NCBI GenBank assembly: GCA_028583605.1
Contig: CM053332.1
Span: 11,024,442-11,088,441, forward strand
DNA: 64,000 bases
From: Dastarcus helophoroides
Lineage: Eukaryota; Arthropoda; Insecta; Coleoptera; Bothrideridae
Direction of reading: 5' to 3'
In this document: piece after piece, positions 1 to 12,263 of the stretch
How positions within the stretch are numbered: the first letter of the stretch is position 1
How the letters are laid out: each line of letters begins with the position of its first letter
Program-made: the position numbers and the translations under genes
Notes under the pieces: model-generated
The model's database searches: none
What the model was told of the DNA's origin: nothing
What the model saw: only the letters and a program-made list of their open reading frames with translations

Positions 1-1130
1 GACGTTTTCCATCAAATTTCAAAATCTCTCGGAAAATTCGAATAGTTTAAACTTTAAATTCAACATTTCGAGAGACAAGCTTGAAATTGGGCTAACGAAT
101 TGCAAACTTATAAAAAAATCCTTTGACACGTATTCCTTCTTTCAGTTCTCTCAGTAGGTAAAGTACATAGTGACTTAAAAGTGTTTCCTTTTACCCTTTT
201 TGTTTCCTGTTAATTCCTTTAAAATTAACATATACTTTTCTACAAAGATACGGAAGAACAGTCTTTTCTCGAAATTACGAATTTTCTTTGAAAATTCTTC
301 TTTGTTGGTTGGCACTTCGGCTTTACTCTCAAAATTCAACTTTTTTCGAAAAATTTGTCTTTGAGGCAACTTTTTTGTTAATTTCCACAAAATGTTTACC
401 TTTTTTTCTTTTAATTCGTGCTAGTTGGAGTGTTGGCATTTTTCTAAACTTCGGTTGTATAGTAATTTCGACTTCGAATTTTCTAATAATTCGAATTTTC
501 GAAAATGTTGACCTGGTCGGAATTATTCGTTTGTTCACTTTTTTAAAATGTCGAAAGTGTCAAAAAATCAGAATGTTTTAAAGAAAATTGAGATCTACAA
601 CAAAATAAAAATTTCCTGAAAAGTTGAAATTTTGCAAAATTAGGAAGTTCCAAAAATAGCACTATTTTAGAAAAAGGGAAAATTTTGAAATGGTTACATT
701 TTTCTAATTAAGTCAAAGTTTTGTTTGTTTAAAGTGAGAATTGGAAGGAAATAAGTGGAAATTTTAAAATGTCCAAGTCGAAATCATTAAAAAAAAGTCG
801 AAATTAAAAATGTCAAATTCTTCAAGAAAAACTAGAGATTTTGAAAAAAAAAGTTGAAAATATGTATCCGAAAATAGGAATTCTCAAGAAAAGTCGAAAT
901 ATTTAGTGAGTGGTCGAAATTTTTAAAACTAAATAAGGAAAAGTCGAAATTATCATAAAAATCCTCAATTCCTCAAAAAAATTCATAATTTTCAAAAACA
1001 GTCCAAAGTTTCAAGATGCCGAAATTATGAAAAAAGTTGAGATTTTCTAAAAACTGTCGAAATTTGGAAAAAGCCAAAATTATCGTAAAATTCAAAATTT
1101 TCGGAGCTGAAATTTTTATTTTCCCAACGC
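1..1130. repeat. Degenerate TCGAAA-type AT-rich array, left edge cut by the window
   Basis: This stretch is built from imperfect words such as GTCGAAATTTT and TTGAAAAAAGTCGAAA, with no ORF that looks coding. From about 590 onward the + strand is A-rich (AAAAGTCGAAATT); before that it is mixed. The same vocabulary recurs in ten or more other blocks of the window. The left end lies outside the window, and I see no terminal repeat at the right end near 1130. Small ORFs here are rich in Lys, Phe, Asn and Ile because of base composition and are not genes. Confidence 0.7.
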
Positions 1131-1529
1131 CTTTTCTCCTATCGTTAAGGTAAGAACTAAATACCTGCTATACATATCTATTAATTAATTATTTGAAAAA
1201 CAATTTCGTTCTTTGTAGATATAATTGGTCGAATTTCGACTAAAGTGATGCTAGTAGAATGTAACATTTCCAATTTAAATGATATAAAATCAATTTCTCT
1301 CTTTTTGCTTAAATCTGTCATAGCATTTATTTACCTAAGCAATTTATATTTTTCCAAAGAGTAATATAAAAATGTTAATTAGGAGAGAAAAAAATTCTTC
1401 TAAACATATCAAAACAAAAACCACTAAATATTCAGTAAATGATTGTAAGCTACAAATACTAAACAATTATTTTACTCTCAAACTCTGATAGAACAAATGT
1501 TTTAATATTGTTTATTATTATTATGATAT
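1131..1529. other. AT-rich non-coding DNA
   Basis: I see no ORF, RNA gene or clear repeat here. Its right edge gives one copy of the 8-bp target duplication of the following MITE. Confidence 0.5.
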
Positions 1530-1537
1530 GTTTGCCG

Positions 1538-2500
1538 TAGTGTTGGGCTATTCGAATACAAGTTGTGAGATGTATTCGATTCTACCAAGATCTCGAATAC
1601 ATCCGATTCTCAACTGAAGTATTCGAATACTTCCAGACTCCGTGAGTTGAAGTGAGAATATGGATAGAATCGGTTCTCGCCTCGCGCAAGCAACATCTCA
1701 TCATCGCATGATTCATAAGTTCTCGGGTACTTGCTTGCATTCGAATACAAAATATGTATTCGAATACAAAATGTGTATTCGAATACAAAATGTGTATTCG
1801 AATACAAAATGTGTATTCGAGATTGTGGTAGTCCGATACAACAAAACATTGGAATGCTGAGTAGCGAATAGAATCGGTCTCCTAACTACGCTATATCTCC
1901 GATTCTTAACTTCTCCGATGTTGAATACTGTACCCGATTCTTGTATTCGAGATCTTAGACATAGATTATTGAATGCGTATTTTATTCGAGATCATTTTTA
2001 TTCGGGATGGTTGGTTACGCATTATGCTCGCACACTCATGCATTCGAATATGTATCTAATTTTAATTTATTGCTTCATCCTTCTTATAAAATTATTAAAT
2101 AACGAAATGCTTAAGTACTTTTTAAAATCTGGCTCTCAATTTTAATAATGAAATTTAACAATATCTGGAAATACAGTGCCAATATGCGAATCCAAAAAAA
2201 AATAAAAATAAAGATACGTATGTGAATTCTAAAACTTCAAGATTTATTTATATTAAGAAATTTAAATACATTCAATTAGGGAATTGCCAATTATGGGCAT
2301 AGGTACGGAAGTAGTGAAATCGAAAGTCATATCTCGCCACCACATACCTCGAATAGGCCGCCGAGACAATTTTTCTAGTAGGTATTTAGGTTAGGTTATC
2401 CCATAATTCGATTCTTTGTATTCGAATACTTATTCGATTCTCAAAAGTATTCGAATTCAATGTATTCGATTCTGAAAATCGTTCGATTATTTCAACACTA
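1538..2500. mobile_element. Non-autonomous hAT-type element with exact 8-bp target duplication
   Basis: The left end reads TAGTGTTGGGCTATTCGAA and the right end, on the complementary strand, reads TAGTGTTGAAATAATCGAA, so the terminal inverted repeats agree over most of about 19 bases. Both sides are flanked by GTTTGCCG (1530-1537 and 2501-2508), a perfect 8-bp duplication. That duplication size and a TAGTGTTG/CAGTGTTG end are typical of the hAT superfamily. The 963-bp body has no transposase frame. It is full of the palindrome TATTCGAATA and GAATCGAATAC words near both ends, probably subterminal transposase-binding repeats (inference). Confidence 0.85.
1742..1816. repeat. 19-bp tandem repeat, four copies, inside the hAT MITE
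   Basis: The unit CGAATACAAAATGTGTATT starts at 1742, 1761, 1780 and 1799 with almost no divergence. Each unit ends in half of the TATTCGAATA palindrome that is spread through the element. There are no unique spacers, so it is not a CRISPR array. Confidence 0.85.
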
Positions 2501-2508
2501 GTTTGCCG

Positions 2509-4185
2509 TGCTTAGATAAAGAAATTTGAGCTTGGAAGCCGAAGATATTTCGTTCGTTGATGGCGTATTGGGGAAGGGGCAAAAATTTCTCTGCTTCGCA
2601 TAACGTCCGTCTCCGTACCCTGCCTGACCTGAGTGAGGGCAACTGAAATCTAAGCGCAATTTTTATTCCAAACACCGCTCTTCCATTTTACAAATGGTGC
2701 CTTTATTTTTCAACATTTTGTTTTCAAATTTGGAGAACTTATGAAGCAAGGATGTCGAATTCGCGCTTTGGAAGTATTTTTTTCAAATTCAGTTTAGTTT
2801 CCGAGATATTCGCTTCTGAAAACAGGTAAAAAGGGAACAAATTGTACGCCGACTTGTGGGAATGCTAAGAAAAAAGATCAAAAATCTGCTTCCAAAGCCC
2901 GAATTCCCCAACATCTTTAAACATTATTACTATATTACATTAAATTCTAAGCGATATTATTGACTTAGTTTGTAAAATGACAAGCGAAGAATTTCGACGT
3001 TTTAAGAGTACCAGACCCCCGCCTTAACTGATTTTATTATGCTGTTGCTTACCAGTTAGCTTAACGGTCAAATGAAGAACACAGACTAAAACAATGTCCC
3101 ATAAAATGCTTTGCTAATTTATGTAAATTTTATATTTTTGTTCTTCTCGCTTTATCTCATGGTCATGTTTTATTATTCAAGGAAGTTGAATGCATTTTCG
3201 TGATATTGTAGCAAACATCTCGATGTCTTCGAGTTCGTTGTCTTCAAGTTGTTTTTGTCATTATTCTTTTATTTCTCGACTAGACTACTTTAAAAGCCAG
3301 ACGAGTGTGAATTTGTGGTGAATCCGAGTGCTTCTGTTAGCTTAAAATAAACTTGCAGGGAGTTTGTTTATTTCTGTGTTGCATTCACTTTACGTAATAG
3401 TGGCGAAGTTGCATATTATTTCTTCCACTATTTTAATAAATATGCTTCGATTAATATAAAATAACTTATTAACAAATGAAGAAAAGTACCTTTTCCGAAT
3501 GTGTCTACGATCTCACATGAATAGGAACCTCAAAATTTTCTTTAAATTACTCAATTATAAGAAAGACTCATAATAAACATAAATCCTAAGTTGACAGTTA
3601 TATCCCATGAAAACTATATCTCCTTTAATTAAAACTTTTAAGAGCATGTAAATTATTTGCAATTAAGCGCTGTTAATAAACCTGAACTATTAAATATCAG
3701 TTAATAAATTATTAATCAAAATGAATATATGGAAGTTATTATTCCTAAATGTATCTGGGTACTTATTTTATCTATATTTCTTGTAGTCGTGAAATGAAAT
3801 ATTTCTAATTGATTAGTCAGTTGCAGAATATTTGATTTCTTATCAAGATTTAAACGCTAATACCTGCAGTTATATTTAAACATCCAGCTGTAAGTAAAAC
3901 TCTGAGGCAAAGCTTTCAGAGTAGTATAAGTGGTAATAATTATAAATTAGTCAACAGTACGTAGACCCCTTTTCTTAATAACATTTCCACGGAGTGCAAT
4001 AACGTTGCACCTACCCATTCCAGAACATTAAACTACTTAAGAGTTAACCATACACCGTGTCAACAATTAACCTTTTAAACTCGTCTAACCAAAAAGGCGC
4101 CTCTTAAAAGCAAACATCTGTAATCTCACTTCTGTTTCCTTTTAAGCAAAATATGTTGCTTAACTTAAAATATGTCGTTAATATA
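2509..4185. other. Non-coding DNA, no host gene recognised
   Basis: No convincing ORF or splice-bounded exon is visible. The stretch 2570-2690 is less AT-rich but matches nothing I recognise. A possible solo LTR at 3208-3403 is listed separately. The rest is ordinary AT-rich DNA without the TCGAAA vocabulary. Confidence 0.4.
3208..3403 (+). mobile_element. Possible solo LTR
   Basis: The segment begins TGTAGCAAACATC, carries AATAAA followed by a TG-rich stretch, and is followed by TGGCGAAGTTG. That last string resembles the TGGCGCAGTCGG-type primer-binding site next to many Ty3/gypsy 5' LTRs. No internal gag-pol follows and I found no target duplication, so this is a weak call based on layout only. 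Confidence 0.25.
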
Positions 4186-4189
4186 TTCG

Positions 4190-4507
4190 CTACTTTATTG
4201 TATTTTATTGTTTTAAAGTTTAATCCTTTCGCAAAGATCAACCCCATTATCTCTTCAAAGAACTGCGAGAAGAATGCGGAATCAAGGATAGCGACCGCCT
4301 TCTTAAATAAGGATAGCTTGATATTCTTGGGGAAAATTCCTTTCGGTGACGAGTTCCATAGCTTGGAAGTTCTATAGAAAAGATAGATAGATAGGTAGAT
4401 AGAAGTCCTCCTGTGTCAAACTGGATCGCACAGGAATTTGCAGTCTCCGACTGTCTTGTATGCCTCAAAAATGTTGCCCTTGGGGTATCAATCGTATTAC
4501 TTCCTGC
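4190..4507 (-). pseudogene. 3' part of a LINE reverse-transcriptase relic (half of a split copy)
   Basis: On the minus strand this matches the C-terminal end of the same LINE seen at 36629-39240: a PRATFLRHTRQSETANS-like segment, then a basic tail and the 3' UTR start. It breaks at TTCCTGC (4501-4507). The LINE sequence resumes at 8733 with the next codons, so one LINE copy was interrupted by the element at 4508-8732. A (GATA)n run at 4380-4403 has expanded inside it. Confidence 0.75.
4380..4403. repeat. GATA microsatellite
   Basis: Short AGAT/AGGT tetranucleotide run inside the LINE relic; absent from the other LINE copies. Confidence 0.8.
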
Positions 4508-5566
4508 CAGTGGCGTGTTCTTCATGGAAGCTCCCTTACAAACTGAAAATATCCATATTTATTCCATTTTATAACATTTTTTTTTCACACAACAGCTCCA
4601 ATATTTATTGATATTAGTAACGCTTATGATCGAAATTTAACAATTGTGTCTGTGAAGTAAAAAATTCGACTTATTTTTCACATAAATATTGGGAATTTAT
4701 TTTGGTACCAATTCTTAAGGAGTGTGCGAATCGAATTTTATTGAAAATGTCGACTTTTTTCAAAACTGTATTTTTTTAGTGTCGAATGTTTTTAAAATTT
4801 TAACTTTTTTGAAATAGTTTGACTTTTTAAATTTGAATTTATTATTGAATATTTCGACTCTTGAAAATTTAGGTATTTCAAAATGTTACCTTTTTCAAAA
4901 CTTCGATTTGTCAAAACTTGGAATTTTTCTTAAAACTTCAAGCTTTTTTGTTGTAGTTTTAATTGAAAATCTTGACCTTTTCAAAATTTCGATTATTTTT
5001 AGTGAAAATTTACCTTTTCTCTTAATCTAACTTTTAGTTAGTAGTATAGATTCGACATTTCAAAAATAATCTATTTTTTTCGAAATCTTTGACGTTTTCT
5101 CGAAATTCCAATTTACTGTCGCTCTATTTAAAAAGAAACTTTTAAAAAGAAATTTTTTAAATGATTCTTAAAAAGTTATACTTTTCAAAATGTGCTGATT
5201 AGTGAAAATTTTTCGACTTTTTTTTTTCAAAAATTTAGGCTCTCTCGAAGTTGTATAATTTCGATTATTTCTCATAATTTCGATTTTTATGTCATCAATT
5301 TCGACTTCTTTTTTCGACTCTTTTTTTTAAAATTCGACTTCTGCTGAAAATTTAACCTTTTTTTGAAAAATTCGGCTTTGAAAATTTTAAATATCCTGAA
5401 AATTTTAACTTTTTTTTAAATTTCGACTTTTTTGCAAATTCAGGTAACAAAATTGACACTTTTTAAAATGTAACCTTTTCTTGAAATTCTGACTAAAAAT
5501 TTGTACTTCTTTCAAAATATTTACTATTTTTAATTTTTTGACATTTTTTTCCAAAAGTTGTCTTTT

Positions 5567-5696
5567 TGCTCTAACGCGTTTCGACAACCAAGCTGTCATC
5601 TTCAGAGAGATACAGAGAGTTGAAACGCGTTAAAGCAACGTTTGTTGTGTTTTTTAATCTTTCTTGGTTTCAGGGGACAAGTTCTGTATTTCAAAA
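5567..5696. mobile_element. Palindromic (foldback-like) element, partial copy
   Basis: It contains the inner part of the left arm (CTCTAACGCGTTTCG) and most of the right arm (TTTCTTGGTTTCAGGGGACA). The T-rich array polarity before it switches to A-rich after it. Confidence 0.75.
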
Positions 5697-6870
5697 AGTT
5701 GATATTTTGAAAAATCTTGAATTTTTCAAATAAATAGTCAAAATTTTCTAAAAGTCGAAATTTTAAAAGTGGATACTTCAAGAAAAAGCTGAAATATGGA
5801 CGATGAAAGGTAGATATTTTTAAAAAGAGTCAAATTTATATAAAAGTCGAAATTCTGAAACAATTCCACTTTTCAAACAAAGAGTCTAAATTTTCAAAAT
5901 AAAACAATCGAATTTTTCAACCAAAATACAAACTTACGTAACAGTTGAAATTTTGAAAAACCGGATACTTCGAGAAAACGTTGAAATTTGAATGGTGAAA
6001 AGTAGAAACTTCCAAAAAGAGTCCAATTTTTCAAATTATGGCCAAAACGTAAATGTCGAAATGTTGAAATAACTACACTTTTCAAAAAAGTCGAAATTTT
6101 CAAAAGAAGGCAATCGAATTTTTTAACTAAAATTCAAATTTATGTAAAAGTTGAAATTTTGAAAAAAGTGGATAGATATTTCGAGAAAAAGTTGAAATTT
6201 AAATGATGAAAGGTAAGAAATTTGCAAAGAGCCCAATTTTTTAAATGATGGTCAAAACGTAAAAGTCGAAAATTCGAAATAACCCAACTTTGCAAAAGTG
6301 TTGTAATTTAAAAAAAAATCGAATTTTTTAACTAATATTCTTTACATAAAAGTTTAAATTCAGAGGAAGTCAAAATTAAAAAAAAAAGTCGCAATTTTCA
6401 GAAGGGTCAAAATTCCGAGAAATAGTAACAATATTGAACAAAGGTTGAAGTTTTTTTTTAAAAAGTCAATATTGTGGAAAATTTCCGAAATTGCGAAAAA
6501 ATTAAAAATTTTGAAAAAAGTGGAATATTTTAAGAAAAATTCGAAATTTGGACGATGAAAGATAAAAATTTTCAGAACGAGTTCAAATTTACATAAAAGT
6601 CGAAATTTTGAAACAATCCCACTTTTCAAAAAAGTCGAAATTTTCGAAATAAAACAATCGAATTTTTTAAGTAAAACTCAAATTTACAGTAAAAAATGAA
6701 TTTTTGAAAAAAGTGGATACGATACTTGGAAAAAAAGTTGAAATTTGGATGATGAAAGGTAGACATTTTTCAGGTTATGGTCAAAATGTAAAAGTCGAAA
6801 TTTTGAAATAACCCAACTTTTCAAAAAAAGTCGAAATTTTCAAAAAATCGAATTTTTTACCTAATATTGA
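5697..6870. repeat. Tandem array of ~200-bp units inside the hAT-like element
   Basis: A landmark GTGGATAC..GATGAAAGGTAGA recurs at about 5771, 5963, 6170, 6522 and 6715, giving spacings of about 192, 207, 352 and 193 bp. Each unit also carries an AATCGAATTTTTTAACTAA segment. So this block is a true tandem array of a ~200-bp unit and not just random AT-rich DNA. Confidence 0.75.
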
Positions 6871-6878
6871 AATTTTTT

Positions 6879-6945
6879 TGGTTTCAGGGGACAATCTCTG
6901 TATTTCAATTTTTGAAGATAATCAAGGACCAAAATCAACTTTTTC
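6879..6945. mobile_element. Palindromic element, right-arm fragment
   Basis: Matches TTGGTTTCAGGGGACA and the following TTTTTGAAGATAA terminus of the repeated palindromic element. The array polarity flips again here, from A-rich to T-rich. Confidence 0.65.
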
Positions 6946-7466
6946 TCAAAAATATACATAAATACTTTTTTTGAAACCTTTTTACTGAAAATTTGAACTT
7001 TTTTGAAAACCGAGATCAAGAAATTGAAACTTACCAAAATTTCAGCTTCTTTTTGAAATTTTGACTGAACATATTTGCAAAATTTTTAATTTTCTAAATA
7101 TTTGACTTTTTTTTAATATAATATACTCTTTTGATAGACATATTTTCTCACGTTGATAACTGACATTATTGCAAATTTATTTTTTCAAAATTTTAGTTTT
7201 TTTTGACATTTTCGACCACTTTTTAAAAATGTCTTCAAAATTAATTTTTTTTGGAATTTTTTTGAAAATATTGATTTATATGTTTCGAATTTTTTTTTGA
7301 AAATTGGGCTCTTTTTTTGAAAAATTAGTCACCATTTTCTCAAAACTTTATTTTTTTCCCCAATTTTCAAACTTCTCCAAATTTCTATTATTTTATAATA
7401 TTCAACTTTTTTGAACTTTTGAAATTTGTTTAAAAAAATTGACTTTTTAAATTTCGATTTAATATT

Positions 7467-7620
7467 AAAAAATTGAAATACAAATCTTGGGCCCTGGAAC
7501 CAAAAAAGATTAAATAAACACAACAAAGGTTCCTCTAACGCGTTTCGATAGCCAAACTATGATCTCCAGAAAGGTACTTACAGTTTTTGAAGATAACCAA
7601 CGACTAGTCCGTTCTACTAA
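7467..7620. mobile_element. Palindromic element, internally deleted copy
   Basis: The left arm (AAATTGAAATACAAATCTT to CTCTAACGCGTTTCG) is joined near the centre to only the outer end of the right arm (TTTTTGAAGATAACC..GTCCGTTC). Confidence 0.75.
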
Positions 7621-8732
7621 AAAAAAAATAATAATAATAATAAAAATTTCGACTTCTTTAACAGATATTAATTTTTTTAAATGTTGACTTGTTTGATATA
7701 GACTTTTTTTATTGGAAATTCGTTTTTTGACTTTTTTAATAATCTTGAGTGTTTCCTGAAAATTTTAATTATGATGAAAGTTTGGTTTTTTCCACAATTT
7801 AGATGTTTTATTCCCAAAATTTTGACTATTTTATAAAAAAAAGTCAATTTTTTCGCGATTTCAACTTATTGTCGAAATTTCGACTTCTTTTGAAAATTTG
7901 GACTTTCTTTGGAAAAAATTCGAATTTTTCGAAATTTCAATCTTTTCCCAAAACTTCCACTATTATAATCTTTTTTTGATAATTTTTACTTTTTCGAAAA
8001 ATAGATAATTTGGAAATTTGGACTTTTCAGAAATTGTGACTTGAAAGTTTTGAAGTTTTTTCAAAATTTCAACTTTTCCTGGAAATTTTGAATTCTTTTA
8101 AAAAATTTGATTTGTAAAAATTTTGACTTATTTTAAAATTTTGATTTTGTTGATAATTTTGACTTCTTTCGGAATTTCGACTTTGTTTTAGAAATTCCAA
8201 CTTCTTGATAATTTGGACTTTTTTGAAAATTTCTCGAAAATAAATTTACATGTTATTTGAATTTAGATTTTCTTTAAATGTTGAAATTTCAAATTTCAGG
8301 AAAAAAAAACTATATTCTTGCTCAAGTTCCATTTTGTAATTAAAATGGTTTTTGTAATTATTTAACATAAATTTTGAGTTTAATTTGAAACTTTGAGTAA
8401 AGATCCAAATTCAAAGCGAAAAATTTAAAAATTAAAATAGTCCAAAAACCAAATTGAGTATCAAAGTTTAACTTGAATTTAAAAAATCAGGAATTCTTTA
8501 AAATAAATTTGGGCAAACGCCTGAATTTAGTATTAAAATCTTTAATTTTGTTCCATTTCGACATTTGTTTTGAAATTGTGAATTTAAATCGGAATTTCGT
8601 CTAATCGAAAACACGACGTTTTGATTGCTTAGGCATTCAAAATGTAATCAGTTAAAAGCAAAATGGTAAATAATCTTTTAAAAGGCTTTTTGCTTAGCTT
8701 TCTCCCCTCATAAAAGTCTCGACACACCACTG

Positions 8733-9625
8733 GTTCCTAGCGAGCATCTCCCATGATAGTACTTGTAGAAAAGAGATAAGTCACCAAGCCTCCGCCTGCG
8801 CTCTAGTGTTTCGAGAGAATCGATCAAACTCGCATCATCAATTAAGCGAATCGCTCTTCTTCGAATTGAATCCAAAAGAGCTAAAGCTGTGCTTTGGTCA
8901 TTGAACTCCAAACATGAGAACAATATTCTAGTGTTGGCCTAACTTGAGCTTTGTATAGAGTGAACAGCTGAGGAGATGTGAAGTACTTTTTAGCTCTAGC
9001 TTTGAAATGCGGACTTGACAATGGCGCGCACATGATCGTCCTAAGAGAAGTTAGTGCTCGCATTCACTTCCTAGAGTAGACAGATTAGATCCCATCGGGA
9101 GGATTTTACCATCCATTAGTATGCTTGTTGTATTATCCTTGATGTCCATTGCATTGATGTCTTCTTAGAGAAAACCGCGGCCTGAGTTTTTGAAGCACTG
9201 AAGTCGACCAGGTTTTCTTACCCCATTCCAGAATAATTTCGAGATCCCGATTAATCATCTGTATCTGCTGTTCCCTTAGTCGATCTGAAGCAGTCGACGG
9301 ATAATGGTTTGTTGAAGAAAAAAGATGACACCAGGCTACTATCATCTGCGTAGCGATATATCTATCGGATTGAAAGTTGGAAGAGATCGTTTATGTGTAA
9401 CAGAAACAGAGTAGGAGACAGGGCAGAGCCCTGAGGCACCCCTGCAAATGTCTCGAATGAGATACCAACGACGACGACGAGCGAGAAAATTGGATATCAA
9501 ATGACAGAGTCCAAGAGGAAAACCATAAGATGTTAATTTAGCGAGAAGAGATCGGTGCCAGACTCTGTCGAAGGCCTTTGAGATATCCAATGCCACAATC
9601 CGAGCTTCACCATATTTTTCCATAG
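8733..9625 (-). pseudogene. LINE reverse-transcriptase relic (5' half of the split copy)
   Basis: Minus-strand pieces in shifting frames give IVALDISKAFDRVWHRSLL (RT core, near 9550-9600), a damaged YADD-region stretch, RAKKYFTSPQLFTLYKAQ and RRRAIRLIDDASLIDSLE toward 8760. This is the palm and thumb of a non-LTR retrotransposon RT. Several frameshifts and substitutions make it non-functional. It continues directly into 4507-4190 once the 4508-8732 insertion is removed. I cannot fix the clade from the sequence alone. Confidence 0.8.
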
Positions 9626-10105
9626 CTGAGTTGTATTGGTAGATTTTCCATTTTTTTCGTCAGTGAAGAAATGTTCATAATTTATTACCAGTTTTTATTG
9701 AGTTATTGTAAAGGAAAATTAAATATAGAAGCATTTTTCAAAATTTGATCAATGTTTCATTCTCCAACAATAAATAAATAACCTTTTGGGTCGTTTGAGC
9801 TGCGCAGGAGTTTAAATTCATAAAAGTTTGTTTAATGAAGACGCTTCAGCACGTGTCTTATAAGTTTTAAAAACCAACTGAATGAAAGACATAATACATA
9901 TACGATTTCAACTATAATTACTTAGTTGAAGTAAAGAAAATTTAACATTTTCAATGCCAACTCAAAATAGTATGCCATCAAGTGAAACCAGTCCCGATAA
10001 TTAAAGAATTCGGAATATTTGTGGAACGATAATTGATGTTTTGGTCGTTAATGCATTTTCTAAATTATAAACTGCAACTATCAAAAGCAGAGACATGGTT
10101 TTTAC
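9626..10105. other. AT-rich non-coding DNA between two transposons
   Basis: I see no gene or repeat structure. The last eight bases (GTTTTTAC) may be the target duplication of the next element. Confidence 0.4.
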
Positions 10106-12263
10106 CAGTAGCGTGTTCTCCATGGAAGTTAAGGAAGCACGGATTCCCTTGCAGAATAAAGGGTTTCGCAGTTTTTATTTTAAAAGGAAATGGGAACAAA
10201 AAACTAAGAGAAGGGATTTTTGGATCAATTAGGTTCTCTAAGTATACCTCTCTAGATAAATGAAAAGAGGAATGTGTGGAATAATAATTTTTAAAGGTTT
10301 CCTATTTTTTTAGCAAAACTTTGACTTTTTCTCCGAAACTTGGAATTTAAACTGCTCCAGTTTTGAAATTTCTCAAAATTAAAACTTCAAATTATATTTT
10401 TTATTACGAATTTTAATTCCTAAGAGAAAATTAAAATCTTTTAAAATGAGTATATTTTTAAGCAAAATAAAACCACGAGAAAAAAAAATTAAATTTATTT
10501 TAAAAATAAAATAACTCTTAAGTTTATTCTCGAAATTTTGACATTATATTTAAAAGGCTTGAAAATATCAGCCAAAATTTAAATAAATATTCAAAATTTT
10601 ATCAACAAAACAATATTTTTAAATTAAAAATGTGGGGAATTGTTTCCAATTCCAAGTTTTTTTCGAAATTGCGACTTCCTCTTAGAGATTTTCTTACATT
10701 CTGAGTCCCTTTTTATAAGTGTTAAGTTTTTCTTAAAACTTCTACTTTTATTTTTCGATTTTAGAATTAAAATCGAAATTTGTAGTAAAAAAATTTGAAA
10801 AACAGCTTCGTTTATTAAAAAAAATCATAATATTTCGAGTCCATTAACTAGTAAAATTTGAAATTTTCCGTTTTATTTCGAAATTTTGATTTGAACTAAA
10901 ATCGGAAATTTGGAGAAACAATTTTTTTCTTTTATTTTTTTTAATTACAAATTGCAATATTTAAGTCGAAATCTGTTTTTGGACAATGCGAGGATTCTTC
11001 TCGAAATTTCGACTTCACGAAATTAAAATTTCTAGAAATATTTTTGAAGAAATTCAGAAGTTTTTTTACCCCAATCCAGTACATTTAACCTTTAATCCTT
11101 GAAATTTTAGCTTTGGAGGTAGCATTTTGTTTTTAAACTTTAAATATGTAGGATAATTTTTTTTGAAAATTTCAAAATTTCCCTTCAATACTTTTTCTCG
11201 AATGTCTACTGTAATCCCAATTTTTTCACTTTCATTTTAATTTTAAGAAAATATATTTTCAAAAATTGCAACTTTACAGTTGAAATTTTGGAAAAAAAAA
11301 CTGAGATTTAAAAAGGAAAAATTGGAATTATTGTAATCTTGGTTATTTTTCTATAAGAAATTTTGATTTCAAAAGTAGGAATTTAAAAAATGTAATTTTA
11401 ATTTAAGCTTATTTCGGCTTTTTTAAAATTTTTCTGTAAATAACATTTATATCTAGTAATTTCTTGAAATTTTAACCCAAAAGTGGAAATTTTAACAAAT
11501 AGGTTAAACATTTTGAGTTACTTATTTTTGTCGAAGTTTCCCAACTATTAACTTTGTATCTTGAAGAAATTTAGATGTTAAGCTTGCAATTTCTTTTGTC
11601 TAAAATTCGAATTAAAATCGAAATCTAGAATTTGATCCCAAAATTTCGAATTATTTCTTGGATGAGTTTAGCTGCCAACTTCATTCATGACATTTCGTTT
11701 AAAAGTAAAAAAAAAAATAAATATTAAAATGCCCTATTTTAATTTTGAAACCTCTTACAGATTGAAAGTTTTTTAAAAATCCGTGAAAAATTTCCAAAAC
11801 AATCTAAATTTTTTGGCAATTTTGAAATTTTCTTCTCGAAAATTTGACTTTAATTGCTACGTTTTAAACTCGAAATTTCCAGCTTTTTCCAAAAGTTCCA
11901 GTTAAAGTTGAATTTAAGCTAAGAATTTTCGTCAACGTTAAAATCTTTTAAAACAACAAATAATTACCAATTTAAACTCCAATTTTCGAGTTGAGTTTTT
12001 GAAAAAGATAAAAATTTGTAAAAAAACAAAAAAAAGTTTTTGAAATACTTCTTTAGAAATCTGGAAGTTTTGCTTCTAAGATTTCAAGCTCGAGATCTTT
12101 TTCCCAACATTTCTGATTTAAATAATTACCAAAATAATGAAAATTCCAAGGTCACACCTGATATTTTCAAAAGAAATCAAAATTAAAAAAAAAATAAATC
12201 AAAGTTTCTACACTTTATTTTCCTGTCAGCTTACTCATTTACAAAAGATACGGTGCGTCACTG
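10106..12263. mobile_element. hAT-like non-autonomous element related to the one at 4508
   Basis: The left end CAGTAGCGTGTTCTCCATGG matches the first 24 bases of the 4508 element with few changes. The right end, near GGTGCGTCACTG, resembles that element's right end (both preceded by a CTCAT..AAAAG stretch). Flanks are GTTTTTAC on the left and GTTCTACA on the right, an 8-bp duplication only if one indel and one substitution are allowed. The body is TCGAAA-type array, mainly T-rich on the + strand in its first half. There is no transposase frame. Confidence 0.5.

Larger units (their letters stand above)
4508..8732. mobile_element. Large hAT-like non-autonomous element inserted in a LINE
   Basis: The left end is CAGTGGCGTGTTC and the right end, complemented, is CAGTGGTGTGTC. 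Left flank CTTCCTGC and right flank GTTCCTAGC both correspond to GTTCCTGC in intact copies of the interrupted LINE, as expected for an 8-bp target duplication that has since mutated. The 4.2-kb body has no transposase. It consists of TCGAAA-type arrays (pyrimidine-rich 4640-5560, purine-rich 5700-6870, pyrimidine-rich 7000-8300) plus pieces of a palindromic element. Known: hAT elements make 8-bp duplications and have CAGNG-type ends. Inferred: this is one transposed unit. Confidence 0.75.

Noticed and set aside
1742..1816. CRISPR-like regular repeats
   Set aside because: The repeats are direct and contiguous with no unique spacers, inside a eukaryotic MITE.
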